A stretch of 64,000 bases of DNA from Pseudoalteromonas xiamenensis (GCF_042431545.1 NZ_JBHLYX010000009.1), one strand, 5' to 3'; positions 43,892 to 53,328 are shown, numbered from the stretch's first letter. Made by a program: numbers and translations. The notes: generated by a model from the sequence alone, not told the origin.

Positions 43892-45343
43892 ATGAAGATC
43901 AAACGTTTTTTCGCAAAAGACATGCGTACTGCATTGAAAGAAGTGAAGGAAGAACTTGGTCCGGATGCAGTGATTATGTCGAACAAGAAGTTAGCTGACG
44001 GTGTTGAAATCGTTGCTGCTGTAGACAATGATCGTGCGCCTCAAACAGCCCCAGAACAACCACAAGCCCCAATTCAAACTGAGCGTAAAGTAGCACAGGT
44101 TGCTCCTCGTATCGTTCGTCCTGAGCCCGCTCGCGCTAAGCCAGAGCCGCAAGCACAAGTAGCTGACTCATTACAAGCTCTGTTAGAAAGACAAGCTTCT
44201 GCGCGTCCACGTTCTCCAGAGCTTGCTTCGATGTTTTCTGAATCAGGAATTGACACAGAAAAAGCATTCGCGCCAAAAATGCCTACTCACAAAACAGCGC
44301 GTCCTCAGGTAGCACAACCAAAAGTACATTCTCAATGGGACATGGCTGATGAACTCGATTCAGGATTTGGTGATGAAGTAGACCTTCGCCAAAATACTGA
44401 CACTGGCTCAAGTGAAATGTTAAAAATGCGCGAAGAAATGAACGCTATCCGTCAACTTCTTGAATTCCAACTTTCTGGTTTGATGCAGCAAGACCTTGCG
44501 CGTCGTGACCCTACTCGAGCTTGTTTAATTGAGCGTTTGAAAGGGATGGGGATTGAAGAATCCGTAGCAGACCAGATGGCTTGCTTTATTCCTGATGACG
44601 TATCTCGTAAAGAAGCGTGGAATGCGTTGTTATCAATGGTGGAAAATCAGCTCCACACAACGAACAATGAAATTTTACGTCAAGGCGGTGTTTTCGCGTT
44701 AGTTGGCCCAACGGGGGTTGGTAAAACGACGACTGTTGCAAAACTAGCTGCTTTGGGTGCACAAAAGTTTGGCGCTGACCAAGTTGCATTAATTACAACA
44801 GATACTTACCGTATTGGCGCTTATGAGCAACTCTCAACATACGGTCGCATCATTGGTTGTCCAGTTAAACAAGTAAAAGATGCACAAGAATTGTCAGAAG
44901 TGTTATATCATTTACGCAACAAACGCTTAGTCTTGATTGACACAGCGGGTATGAGTCAGCGAGACTTACGCTTAACAGAACAATTAAATACGCTCATGAA
45001 GAATGCGCGCGTTGATATTCGCAGCTATCTTGTATTAAGCGCAACAGCGCAAATGAACGTACTTCAAGAGACGGTGCGCCACTTTAAGAAAGTAAATTTA
45101 AGTGGTTGTATCTTCACAAAACTTGATGAAAGTCTAAGTTTGGGCGAGATTATAAGTGTAGCGATTCAAAATCGCCTGCCAATCGGGTATCTTACTAACG
45201 GCCAGCGTGTGCCAGAAGACATCCGAGTTGCAAACGCTGAAAAACTAGTTAAAAAGGCTGAGCAATTATTCATTAGACGTTCAAAAGCTCAACATTCGAG
45301 ACCTGTACCAGTGGCGTCTCAAGCAGTAGGAATGTATGATTAA
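43892..45343 (+). CDS. flhF: Polar flagellar GTPase FlhF
   Basis: SRP-like GTPase that sets the pole where the flagellum is built. The N-terminal basic segment (MKIKRFFAKDMRTALKEVKE) is followed by a Pro/Gln/Ala-rich linker, then the N and G domains, with GPTGVGKTTTVAKL at about 272-285, DTYRIGAYEQL and LIDTAGM. The length is 483. It overlaps flhG by eight bases. FlhF marks a polar flagellate and works against FlhG. Confidence 0.96.
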   Translation: MKIKRFFAKDMRTALKEVKEELGPDAVIMSNKKLADGVEIVAAVDNDRAPQTAPEQPQAPIQTERKVAQVAPRIVRPEPARAKPEPQAQVADSLQALLERQASARPRSPELASMFSESGIDTEKAFAPKMPTHKTARPQVAQPKVHSQWDMADELDSGFGDEVDLRQNTDTGSSEMLKMREEMNAIRQLLEFQLSGLMQQDLARRDPTRACLIERLKGMGIEESVADQMACFIPDDVSRKEAWNALLSMVENQLHTTNNEILRQGGVFALVGPTGVGKTTTVAKLAALGAQKFGADQVALITTDTYRIGAYEQLSTYGRIIGCPVKQVKDAQELSEVLYHLRNKRLVLIDTAGMSQRDLRLTEQLNTLMKNARVDIRSYLVLSATAQMNVLQETVRHFKKVNLSGCIFTKLDESLSLGEIISVAIQNRLPIGYLTNGQRVPEDIRVANAEKLVKKAEQLFIRRSKAQHSRPVPVASQAVGMYD

Positions 45344-46196
45344 CACAGTATTAGATCAAGCAAGTGGTCTGCGAAGAATGAATCAAAAGAATAACCACGG
45401 CGTCAAAGTCATAGCAGTAACAGGCGGTAAAGGTGGAGTTGGGAAAACTAACGTCTCTCTCAACACAGCAATCGCAATGGGACAACAAGGGCATCGAGTA
45501 CTTGTGCTTGATGCTGACTTAGGTCTTGCTAATTGTGACGTAATGCTTGGCTTACGCGTTGAGAAAAACCTTTCTCATGTGCTTTCCGGTGAATGTGAAC
45601 TTGATGAAATCTTAGTTGAAGGACCTGCGGGCATTAAAATTGTGCCGGCAACATCAGGCTCGCAGAATATGGTGGAGTTAACACCTGCAGAGCATGCTGG
45701 CTTAATCCGAGCATTTAGTGAACTTAATACTGAATTTGATGTTCTGATTGTAGATACGGCAGCAGGCATCTCTGACATGGTCTTAAGCTTTTCAAGGGCA
45801 GCTCAAGACGTTATGGTTGTTGTATGTGACGAACCAACGTCTATTACTGATGCCTACGCGTTGATAAAAGTACTAAGCCGTGAACACGGCGTATACAAAT
45901 TTAAAATTGTTGCCAACATGGTGCGAAGTCTCCGTGAAGGCCAAGAATTATTTGCTAAACTTTCTAAAGTGACTGATAGATTCTTGGATGTAGCGCTTGA
46001 AATGGTGGCGACAATTCCTTTCGATGAAAACATGCGAAAGTCTTCTCGTCGTCAAAAGACGATTGTTGAATTATTCCCTAATTCTCCAGCCGCTGTAGCG
46101 TTTAGAGGCCTTGCTTCAAAAGCTGCTAAATGGCCAATTCCACACCAGCCATCAGGTCACTTAGAATTTTTCATTGAACAACTCGTAAACGGATAG
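45336..46196 (+). CDS. flhG: Flagellar number regulator FlhG (MinD-like ATPase)
   Basis: MinD/ParA-type ATPase that limits flagellar number and, in relatives, represses FleQ/FlrA. The N-terminal LDQASGLRRM matches the DQAxxLR motif that activates FlhF. The deviant Walker A is TGGKGGVGKTNVSLN (about 29-43), VLDADLGLANCD is the switch I region and DTAAGIS switch II. A C-terminal amphipathic helix (LEFFIEQLVNG) should bind membrane. The length is 286. fliA follows after two bases. Confidence 0.96.
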   Translation: MINTVLDQASGLRRMNQKNNHGVKVIAVTGGKGGVGKTNVSLNTAIAMGQQGHRVLVLDADLGLANCDVMLGLRVEKNLSHVLSGECELDEILVEGPAGIKIVPATSGSQNMVELTPAEHAGLIRAFSELNTEFDVLIVDTAAGISDMVLSFSRAAQDVMVVVCDEPTSITDAYALIKVLSREHGVYKFKIVANMVRSLREGQELFAKLSKVTDRFLDVALEMVATIPFDENMRKSSRRQKTIVELFPNSPAAVAFRGLASKAAKWPIPHQPSGHLEFFIEQLVNG

Positions 46197-46198
46197 GT

Positions 46199-46930
46199 AT
46201 GGCATTGGTAAATAAAACCATGGGATATCAGACCACAGACTACCTCGGACAACTAGTGGAGCGTCATGCACCGCTGGTCAAAAAGGTGGCGTGTCATCTC
46301 TTGGCAAGATTACCAGCAAGCGTACAACTAGATGACCTGATCCAATCCGGCATGATTGGCCTCATTGAAGCGAGCAAAAATTTTGACGCGACAAAAGGGG
46401 CAAGTTTTGAAACCTTTGCCGGTATTCGGATTCGTGGCGCTATGTTGGATGAAATTCGCCGTGGTGATTGGGCTCCACGCTCAGTCCATCGCAATAACCG
46501 AATGGTCGCAGAGGCGATTTCCGAGCTTGAAGGAATTCTTGGTCGAGAGCCAAAAGATACTGAAATAGCTGAAAAACTTGATATTACGTTAGATGAGTAC
46601 CATCATATTTTACAGGACGTAAATTCGAGCAGAATTTTGGGGATTGAAGATCTCGGGGTGGATGAAGATGTAATAACTACCGCAGATCAAGATTTGTCAC
46701 TGGACAAACCGTTTAATGTTGTTAAAAATGAGCGCTTTAACCAATCTCTCATTGATGCAATTCAATCCTTACCGGAAAGAGATGCCTTAGTTTTGTCGCT
46801 GTACTACAACGATGAAATGAATTTAAAAGAAATCGGGCAGATACTAGATGTAAGTGAATCTCGTGTTAGCCAAATTCATGGTCAGGCAATGATTCGGCTT
46901 AAAGCTAAAATCAATGACTGGATCAATTAA
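46199..46930 (+). CDS. fliA: Flagellar sigma factor FliA (sigma28)
   Basis: Sigma factor for late flagellar genes. Region 2 is seen in DDLIQSGMIGLIEASKNFD and GIRIRGAMLDEIRRGDWAPR, region 3 in the stretch with LGREPKDTEIAEKLD, and region 4 in YNDEMNLKEIGQILDVSESR. The length of 243 is typical. Possible targets in this window are the flagellin and the FliA-like site before pseI. Confidence 0.96.
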   Translation: MALVNKTMGYQTTDYLGQLVERHAPLVKKVACHLLARLPASVQLDDLIQSGMIGLIEASKNFDATKGASFETFAGIRIRGAMLDEIRRGDWAPRSVHRNNRMVAEAISELEGILGREPKDTEIAEKLDITLDEYHHILQDVNSSRILGIEDLGVDEDVITTADQDLSLDKPFNVVKNERFNQSLIDAIQSLPERDALVLSLYYNDEMNLKEIGQILDVSESRVSQIHGQAMIRLKAKINDWIN

Positions 46931-46961
46931 AGATACAAATAAAATGGGTTCAAACCTCACT

Positions 46962-46966
46962 GGAGG
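46962..46966 (+). promoter_or_regulatory. Ribosome binding site fixing the cheY TTG start
   Basis: GGAGG lies five bases before TTG 46972 but seventeen before the next in-frame ATG at 46984. Spacing therefore favours the TTG, adding DKN-type residues before the first beta strand. Confidence 0.6.
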
Positions 46967-46971
46967 ATGTT

Positions 46972-47355
46972 TTGGATAAGAACATGAAAATTCTCGTGGT
47001 TGACGATTTCTCGACGATGCGTCGAATCATCAAAAACCTGCTCAGAGATTTAGGTTTTACAAATGTTCAGGAAGCCGATGACGGTAGTACAGCTTTGCCA
47101 ATGTTGCAAAACCAAGAGTTTGACTTTGTTGTCACGGATTGGAACATGCCAGGCATGCAAGGCATTGATTTGCTCCGTGCAATTCGTGCAGATGACAAGC
47201 TTAAGCATATTCCAGTTTTAATGGTTACTGCAGAAGCAAAGAAAGAACAGATAGTAGCGGCAGCGCAGGCTGGTGTGAATGGTTATATTGTTAAGCCGTT
47301 TACCGCGGGCACACTAAAAACGAAACTCGAAAAAGTGTTTGAACGTTTAGGCTAA
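46972..47355 (+). CDS. cheY: Chemotaxis response regulator CheY
   Basis: Single-domain receiver that carries the signal from CheA to FliM. Phosphorylation site D56 is in VVTDWNMPG, the acidic pair is in LVVDDFS, the switch Thr in MVTAEAKK and the Lys in IVKPF. The TTG start gives 127 residues. It lies downstream of fliA with cheZ 21 bases later, in the usual order cheY-cheZ-cheA-cheB. Confidence 0.96.
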   Translation: MDKNMKILVVDDFSTMRRIIKNLLRDLGFTNVQEADDGSTALPMLQNQEFDFVVTDWNMPGMQGIDLLRAIRADDKLKHIPVLMVTAEAKKEQIVAAAQAGVNGYIVKPFTAGTLKTKLEKVFERLG

Positions 47356-47376
47356 AATAACCAGAAGGAGAGGCTT

Positions 47377-48144
47377 ATGTCGGCTAATGCTGCGCCTCAA
47401 ATCAGTCTTGAACAAGCTAAACAGCTTGTCGCATACCTAGAGCAAGGTGAACAAGAAAAAGCGGACCAGCTCATTTTGGAAGCTGCGAGTAAAGAGCAGT
47501 CTGAGCTCTTTGCTGAAGTAGGTAAGTTAACTCGCCAACTTCACGAGTCGCTAAAAAACTTTGAACTAGACACGAGATTGACGGACCTCACGACAGAAGC
47601 ACTTCCTGATGCTAAGCAACGCCTAAATTATGTAATGGAAATGACTGAAAACGCGGCCAACAAAACCATGGACGCCGTGGAAGCCAGTCTTCCTCTCGCA
47701 CAACAGTTATCTGAAGATATTTCCCATATTAAACCAACGTGGGATAGGCTAATGAATCGCGACATTCAACTTGGCGAGTTCAAGTCGTTATGTCATGACA
47801 TTGACCGATTTATGCAGACCTCTCCGAATCGTACGGAAGAGCTGCAATCTTTGATGACTAACGTTTTGATGGCACAAGATTATCAAGACCTTACTGGCCA
47901 GGTTATTCGCAGAGTAATAGAACTGGTTAGGGAAGTTGAAGACAGCCTAATTCATCTACTAACTGTATTCGGAACCGCAGACGAAAGCTCAATAAAACAA
48001 AAACGAGCTGAGCCGAAAGTTGTCGTCAGCGATCCAAATGAATTGTCGGGGCCGGAAGGACCTATTATTGACCCAGACGCTAGAGATGATGTGGTTTCAG
48101 GCCAAGATGAGGTCGATGATTTGCTATCCAGTTTGGGCTTCTAA
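47377..48144 (+). CDS. cheZ: CheY-P phosphatase CheZ
   Basis: Dephosphorylates CheY-P. The catalytic helix holds LMAQDYQDLTGQVIRRV, with the Asp and Gln of the D-x-x-x-Q active-site motif. The extreme C-terminus DEVDDLLSSLGF is the CheY-docking peptide. The length is 255. AGAAGGAGAG precedes the ATG. The long four-helix-bundle region and both functional segments are intact. Confidence 0.95.
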   Translation: MSANAAPQISLEQAKQLVAYLEQGEQEKADQLILEAASKEQSELFAEVGKLTRQLHESLKNFELDTRLTDLTTEALPDAKQRLNYVMEMTENAANKTMDAVEASLPLAQQLSEDISHIKPTWDRLMNRDIQLGEFKSLCHDIDRFMQTSPNRTEELQSLMTNVLMAQDYQDLTGQVIRRVIELVREVEDSLIHLLTVFGTADESSIKQKRAEPKVVVSDPNELSGPEGPIIDPDARDDVVSGQDEVDDLLSSLGF

Positions 48145-48159
48145 TAGGAGAGTATGTGC

Positions 48160-50412
48160 ATGAGCTTTGAAGTCGATGAAGATATATTACAAGACTTTCT
48201 TGTTGAAGCCGGCGAAATACTAGAGCAGCTTTCCGAGCAGTTAGTTGAGCTCGAGAATAATCCCGAAGACAGAGAGCTTCTTAACGCTATTTTCCGTGGC
48301 TTCCACACGGTTAAAGGTGGCGCAGGCTTTTTGAGCATGACAGAACTTGTTGATGCGTGTCACGGTGCAGAAAACGTGTTTGACGTGTTGCGTCAAGGGC
48401 AGCGTAGAGTGTCTCCAGAATTAATGGACGTCATTTTACAAGCATTGGACACAATCAATGAAATGTTTGGTCGTATTCAAAATCGCGAGCAACCAGATCC
48501 AGCGGATCCTGGGCTACTCGAAACTCTCCACGATTTAAGCCGACCTGAATCCGAAGACCAACCCAAAGCTCACGCCTCCGTTGCTGAAACTCTGGACGAG
48601 CCCGAACCTGTTGCAGAACAAGTTGAAGCAGCACCTTCAGCGGCAGGGGGTGAAGACCCATTTGAATTCGATGATATCTTTTTTGAAGCATCAAACAGTG
48701 CTAAACCAGCTGCTGAAGCGGATAACGGCATTGATGAAATCACGGAAGATGAATTCGAAGCATTACTTGATGAACTACACGGTGCAGGAAAAGCGCCAGC
48801 CGTAGGTGGCGATTCAACGCCTGCTAAAGCGAGCCGAGATGATGGCGATATCACTGATGAAGAATTCGACCAACTTTTAGACGAATTACATGGTGTTGGT
48901 CAGTTCGGCAGTAATGCATCTGTTGAGCCAACGCCTGCTCCATCTGCACCTAAAGCAGCTGCTCCAACGCCATCAGCAAAACCAACGTCGTCTGGTGATG
49001 AAGATATTAATGATGACGAGTTTGAAGCATTGCTCGACGAGCTACACGGTAAAGGAAATGCACCTAAAGCGGTTGAAGAGGAGCCGGAAAAACCGAAAGC
49101 GGCAACGCCTCCTCCAGCAAAACCGGCTCCTGCACCAGCTCCAAAAGCTGCGGCTCCAGTTGCGAAGCCTCAGCCTAAAGCTGAACCAGTTGAAGAGAGA
49201 GCTTCACCGGCATCTGCAGCTAAAAAAGCGCCGCCAGCGGCACAAGCAGAGACAACCGTTCGTGTTGATACAAAACGCTTAGACCAAATTATGAATATGG
49301 TTGGCGAATTGGTATTAGTGCGTAATCGCTTGGTAAGCTTAGCAACCAATGCGAGTAGCGAAGCAATGGGTAAAGCAATCTCCAACCTCGATGTCGTGAC
49401 AGCAGACCTTCAAGGGGCTGTAATGAAAACTCGAATGCAGCCGATCAAGAAAGTATTTGGTCGCTTCCCTCGAGTTGTACGCGACCTTGCTCGCAGTTTG
49501 AGAAAAGACATCAATCTAGTGCTGGAAGGGGAAGAAACCGATTTAGATAAAAATTTGGTTGAAGCACTCGCTGATCCGCTTGTTCACTTAGTAAGAAACT
49601 CAGTTGACCACGGTATCGAGATGCCAGACGTGCGTGAAGCAGCTGGAAAACCAAGGCAAGGTACTGTAACGCTTTCAGCATCGCAAGAAGGTGACCATAT
49701 ACTTCTAACCATCCGTGATGATGGCGCAGGTATGGACCCTGAAAAGCTTAAAAAGATTGCGGTGACAAAAGGCGTAATTGATTCAGACCAAGCAAGTCGT
49801 TTATCAGATACTGAAGCGTATAACCTGATATTTGCACCAGGATTCTCTACTAAAGAGCAAATCTCTGATATTTCAGGTCGTGGTGTGGGCATGGACGTTG
49901 TTAAAACGAAAATCACCCAACTGAATGGCTCAGTAAATATTCAATCGGAACTTGGTGTAGGTACTGTACTTGAAATCAAGGTACCGCTCACACTTGCTAT
50001 TCTACCGACCTTAATGGTCATTGTTGGTGAGCAAACCTTTGCATTACCGCTGGCAGGTGTTAACGAAATTTTCCACCTCGATTTGACAAAAACAAATGTC
50101 GTTGACGGTCAATTGACGATAATTGTAAGACAAAAAGCGATCCCTCTTTTCTATCTTGAACATTGGTTGAAAAAAGGCGCAGATCGATCTCGCCGCAAAG
50201 CAGAAGGTCATGTTGTCATCGTGCAAATAGGAACCAAGCAGGTTGGTTTCGTTGTGGATTCGCTTATTGGACAAGAAGAAGTGGTCATTAAGCCTTTGGA
50301 TGCACTTCTCCAAGGTACTCCTGGTATGGCCGGTGCGACTATCACCTCAGACGGTGGGATTGCGCTTATTTTAGATGTACCAAATCTGTTAAAACACTAT
50401 GCTAGTAAGTAG
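48160..50412 (+). CDS. cheA: Chemotaxis histidine kinase CheA
   Basis: Array kinase. The HPt domain has H49 in FHTVKGGAGFL. Between HPt and the dimerisation domain lies an Ala/Pro-rich linker with three copies of an acidic motif (EFEALLDELHG type) near residues 190, 230 and 280. The ATPase shows HLVRNSVDHGIE, DDGAGMD, FAPGFSTKEQ and GRGVGMDVV, and a CheW-like domain ends the protein. ATG 48160 (750 residues) sits nine bases after GGAG; the ATG at 48154 is only three bases away. The linker repeats recall the region of Vibrio CheA that binds ParP. Confidence 0.95.
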   Translation: MSFEVDEDILQDFLVEAGEILEQLSEQLVELENNPEDRELLNAIFRGFHTVKGGAGFLSMTELVDACHGAENVFDVLRQGQRRVSPELMDVILQALDTINEMFGRIQNREQPDPADPGLLETLHDLSRPESEDQPKAHASVAETLDEPEPVAEQVEAAPSAAGGEDPFEFDDIFFEASNSAKPAAEADNGIDEITEDEFEALLDELHGAGKAPAVGGDSTPAKASRDDGDITDEEFDQLLDELHGVGQFGSNASVEPTPAPSAPKAAAPTPSAKPTSSGDEDINDDEFEALLDELHGKGNAPKAVEEEPEKPKAATPPPAKPAPAPAPKAAAPVAKPQPKAEPVEERASPASAAKKAPPAAQAETTVRVDTKRLDQIMNMVGELVLVRNRLVSLATNASSEAMGKAISNLDVVTADLQGAVMKTRMQPIKKVFGRFPRVVRDLARSLRKDINLVLEGEETDLDKNLVEALADPLVHLVRNSVDHGIEMPDVREAAGKPRQGTVTLSASQEGDHILLTIRDDGAGMDPEKLKKIAVTKGVIDSDQASRLSDTEAYNLIFAPGFSTKEQISDISGRGVGMDVVKTKITQLNGSVNIQSELGVGTVLEIKVPLTLAILPTLMVIVGEQTFALPLAGVNEIFHLDLTKTNVVDGQLTIIVRQKAIPLFYLEHWLKKGADRSRRKAEGHVVIVQIGTKQVGFVVDSLIGQEEVVIKPLDALLQGTPGMAGATITSDGGIALILDVPNLLKHYASK
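48730..49050 (+). repeat. Three-copy acidic motif within cheA
   Basis: Copies lie at about 48730-48783, 48849-48897 and 48999-49050. They encode EITEDEFEALLDELHGAG, DITDEEFDQLLDELHGVG and DINDDEFEALLDELHGKG. The DNA copies differ at many silent positions, so the protein motif, not a recent DNA duplication, is what is conserved. Confidence 0.8.
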
Positions 50413-50472
50413 GAGCTAAGGCTCCACCACGTACTAAGAAAGTATGAATGTGGTGCTTAGGCACCACTTTTT
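50412..50472 (+). terminator. Hairpin array between cheA and cheB (terminator, possible attenuator)
   Basis: The last stem, GTGGTGC (50450-50456) / GCACCAC (50461-50467), has loop TTAG and five T after it: a good intrinsic terminator. Upstream, GGAGC/GCTCC forms a hairpin at 50412-50425, and CACCAC at 50425-50430 could instead pair with GTGGTG at 50450-50455, enclosing a GTACT/AGTAT stem. That alternative fold would disrupt the terminator. Confidence 0.7.
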
Positions 50473-50498
50473 AGATCTGAATTTGAGACGAGTAGCCA

Positions 50499-51650
50499 AT
50501 GGCAGTCAAAGTATTAGTTGTAGATGATTCGAGCTTCTTTCGCCGCAGAGTTACAGAAATATTAGAGCAAGACCCTGAAATCAAAGTAATTGATTTTGCA
50601 GTAAATGGTCAAGAAGCGGTTGAAAAAGCAGCGCAATTGCGACCCGATGTGATCACAATGGATGTCGAGATGCCTGTGTTGGATGGCATAAGTGCAGTAA
50701 AACAGATTATGCAAGCGAATCCAACACCCATTCTTATGTTTTCCTCGTTGACTCGCGAAGGGGCAAGTGCCACGTTGGATGCGCTCGACGCAGGGGCATT
50801 GGATTTCCTTCCAAAGAAATTTGAAGACATTGCACGCAATAGTGACGATGCGATTAAGTCGTTGCAAAATAAAGTAAAGGAAATTGGACGTCGACGGTTA
50901 TCTCGTTTTGTTCGACCATCGTATACGCCTTCAGCGCCAACTGCTGCGCCAAGTTCGCCACTTTCTAGTGGGCAGACTAGACCGTCTATAGCGCAACCAG
51001 ATAGAACGTTTTCTCGTTCAAGTGCACCAGTAAGTCCCGCATCACCAATAGCGAGTGCGAGAGCCTCAGGCAAAAAATATCAGCTAGTGGCTATCGGGAC
51101 TTCGACCGGTGGGCCTGTTGCATTACAAACGATTTTAACTCAATTACCGGCTAACTTCCCGCACCCTATTCTGCTTATTCAGCATATGCCTGCGGCCTTT
51201 ACTCCCGCTTTTGCGCAGCGCCTAAACACGCTATGCAAAATTAAAGTGAAAGAAGCCGAGAATGGTGACCGTCTACAAGCCGGTGTTGCGTATTTAGCTC
51301 CAGGTGGTCAGCAAATGATGGTTGAAAGTCGCGGTGGTTCAAGGACCTTGCGCGTGTTTGAAGATGACAGTGCGAGAATAACGTATAAACCATCTGTTGA
51401 TGTCACATTTGCAAGTGCTGCAAAGGCCTATAGCGGCGACGTGCTTGCGGTTGTGTTAACGGGTATGGGCGCCGATGGGCGAGATGGCTCTCGATTGCTA
51501 AAGCAAGCTGGTGCAACCATTTGGGCGCAAGATGAAAAAACTTGTGTGGTTTATGGTATGCCTGCAGCGGTTGCTAATGCTGGGCTTGCGGCAGAAAGTT
51601 TACCTTTGCAGGATTTTGCTCAGCGCATTGCCAAAGAAGTAGGATGCTGA
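50499..51650 (+). CDS. cheB: Chemotaxis glutamate methylesterase CheB
   Basis: Demethylates and deamidates chemoreceptors. The receiver has D10, D11 and D55 (VITMDVEMPV) and LPKKF. After a Ser/Pro/Ala linker comes the esterase, with GTSTGGPVALQ (catalytic Ser), IQHMPAAFTPAFA (catalytic His) and GMGADGRDGS (catalytic Asp). The length is 383. A terminator-like hairpin lies just upstream, so cheB may be read through from cheA or have its own promoter. Confidence 0.95.
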   Translation: MAVKVLVVDDSSFFRRRVTEILEQDPEIKVIDFAVNGQEAVEKAAQLRPDVITMDVEMPVLDGISAVKQIMQANPTPILMFSSLTREGASATLDALDAGALDFLPKKFEDIARNSDDAIKSLQNKVKEIGRRRLSRFVRPSYTPSAPTAAPSSPLSSGQTRPSIAQPDRTFSRSSAPVSPASPIASARASGKKYQLVAIGTSTGGPVALQTILTQLPANFPHPILLIQHMPAAFTPAFAQRLNTLCKIKVKEAENGDRLQAGVAYLAPGGQQMMVESRGGSRTLRVFEDDSARITYKPSVDVTFASAAKAYSGDVLAVVLTGMGADGRDGSRLLKQAGATIWAQDEKTCVVYGMPAAVANAGLAAESLPLQDFAQRIAKEVGC

Positions 51651-51746
51651 GTTTTAACTCAATTATATTTTCGCTGTAGGCTAAAATTTGGTTGCGATAG
51701 GTGTTAATGTAACCAAGGTTTATAGATTAAGGAACGGTTTTTAGTC

Positions 51747-52517
51747 GTGAAGATTTGGACAGTAGCAAACCAAAAAGGTGGAGTAGGGAAAACTACAACG
51801 ACAGTCAGCCTTGGAGGTATACTCGCGCTACAGGGTAAGCGTGTACTTCTTATTGATACTGATCCGCATGCGTCATTAACGTACTACTTTGGCATCGATT
51901 CCGAACAACTTGAAGTGAGCGTTTACGATATCTTTGCACGCGGTACTCAAATGGCGAGTGAAGAAATACTCCAGTCTCTTTGCCCTTCTACGATTGAAAA
52001 TTTGGATATATTGCCTGCAACCATGGCAATTGCAACGCTAGACAGAAGCATGGGTCATAAATCTGGTATGGGCTTGGTGCTGAAGAAAGCCTTAGCCAAA
52101 ATCAGTGAGCATTATGACTATGCTATTTTGGATTGCCCACCGGTACTTGGCGTTCTTATGGTAAATGCGCTTGCTGCAAGTGAGCGGATTTTAGTGCCTG
52201 TTCAAACTGAATTCTTAGCATTGAAAGGTTTGGACCGGATGATGCGTACCATGGAGTTGATGCAAACATCTCAAAGTAAAGCATATCAATACACCATTAT
52301 CCCAACGATGTATGACAAACGAACAAAAGCGTCATTAGAGGCGTATAAGTCGTTGTTAGATACTTATGGCGACAAAGTGTGGCCTGGTGTAATCCCTGTT
52401 GATACGAAGTTTCGAGATGCAAGCCTTTCACAAAAAGTGCCTGTAGAGTATTGCCCAAAATCTCGGGGCGTATATGCCTATAAAGCATTGTTAGATTATT
52501 TAATGCAGTTGGATTAA
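51747..52517 (+). CDS. parC: ParA-family ATPase ParC for polar placement of chemotaxis arrays
   Basis: Soj/ParA-like ATPase. The Walker A is KGGVGKTTTTVSL at the N-terminus, LLIDTDPHAS is the switch region and DCPPVLG switch II. The length of 256 is normal. The start is GTG. Its position between cheB and a CheW-domain gene is that of ParC in Vibrio, where it positions polar chemosensory arrays with ParP. No ParB gene or parS-like site is seen, which argues against a chromosome or plasmid partition role. Confidence 0.9.
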   Translation: MKIWTVANQKGGVGKTTTTVSLGGILALQGKRVLLIDTDPHASLTYYFGIDSEQLEVSVYDIFARGTQMASEEILQSLCPSTIENLDILPATMAIATLDRSMGHKSGMGLVLKKALAKISEHYDYAILDCPPVLGVLMVNALAASERILVPVQTEFLALKGLDRMMRTMELMQTSQSKAYQYTIIPTMYDKRTKASLEAYKSLLDTYGDKVWPGVIPVDTKFRDASLSQKVPVEYCPKSRGVYAYKALLDYLMQLD

Positions 52518-52521
52518 GCGA

Positions 52522-53328
52522 ATGAACAAGCACCTGTTTGCAAATGAACAAGTGATGAAACAATACCTCAATGCGTTACTTACCGAAGAGGAAGTCGCTT
52601 ACGCGCCAGAGTTAGAAAAAACACCGCTCAAGTCTGCTGCGGTTACAGAAGTGTCGCCGGTTGCAAAATTATTAGAGCAAGTTCGCCCAGAAATTGCCGA
52701 CGAAATAATTGAACTACCGGAAATAGAAGTCGAAGAAGAACAAACGGTTGAAGTTACTGACGAAGTTGTAACCATTGAACCCGTGCAAGAAGTAAAAGAG
52801 CTTGAGAATCAGCAAAATAGTACTATTATCAAAGAGCAAGAAGAACAATCTGCTAAAGTTGATAGCAAAAGCGCGTATTTTGATGGCGAGTTTCAGGCCT
52901 TATTCTTTGAAGTAGCCGGACTTACGCTTGCAGTGCCGCTCAAAGCACTCGGTGGTATTCATCAATTAGGTGATATAAACCAATTGTTTGGAAAACCAAA
53001 ATGGTTCCAAGGTGTCATGTTGAATCGTGAACAAAAGCTTAGTGTAATAGATACTGCTCGTTGGGTTATGCCCGAGAAATATACTCAAGAGCTCGCGGAC
53101 AACCTGGATTACCAGTACCTCATTATGCTTGGGGATAGTAGCTGGGGCTTGTCAGCAGAAAAGTTGGTGAATAACATAACGTTACAGCCGGACGATGTAA
53201 AATGGCGCACATCAGCAGGGAAACGCCCTTGGTTAGCAGGTGTGATTAAAGAAAAAATGTGCGCTTTGATAGATGTAGATAATTTAATAGAACTGTTGGA
53301 AAAAGGGCTCGATAGCCGAGAGCAATAG
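52522..53328 (+). CDS. parP: ParP-like CheW-domain protein
   Basis: A 268-residue protein with a long acidic, Glu/Val-rich N-terminal region and a C-terminal CheW-like domain (about 125-260) beginning FFEVAGLTLAVPLKAL. In Vibrio, ParP joins ParC to CheA through this domain. Four bases separate it from the ParC gene. Function is inferred from order and domain layout; another specialised CheW is the alternative. Confidence 0.85.
   Translation: MNKHLFANEQVMKQYLNALLTEEEVAYAPELEKTPLKSAAVTEVSPVAKLLEQVRPEIADEIIELPEIEVEEEQTVEVTDEVVTIEPVQEVKELENQQNSTIIKEQEEQSAKVDSKSAYFDGEFQALFFEVAGLTLAVPLKALGGIHQLGDINQLFGKPKWFQGVMLNREQKLSVIDTARWVMPEKYTQELADNLDYQYLIMLGDSSWGLSAEKLVNNITLQPDDVKWRTSAGKRPWLAGVIKEKMCALIDVDNLIELLEKGLDSREQ

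Noticed and set aside
48890..49282. 130-residue plus-strand frame overlapping cheA
   Set aside because: It is an out-of-frame reading of the Ala/Pro-rich cheA linker, giving a Leu/Gln/Arg-rich sequence with no ribosome site or motif.
51747..53328. parA-parB chromosome or plasmid partition system
   Set aside because: The second gene encodes a CheW-like domain, not a ParB, no parS-like repeats are seen, and the position between cheB and cheW matches ParC/ParP.
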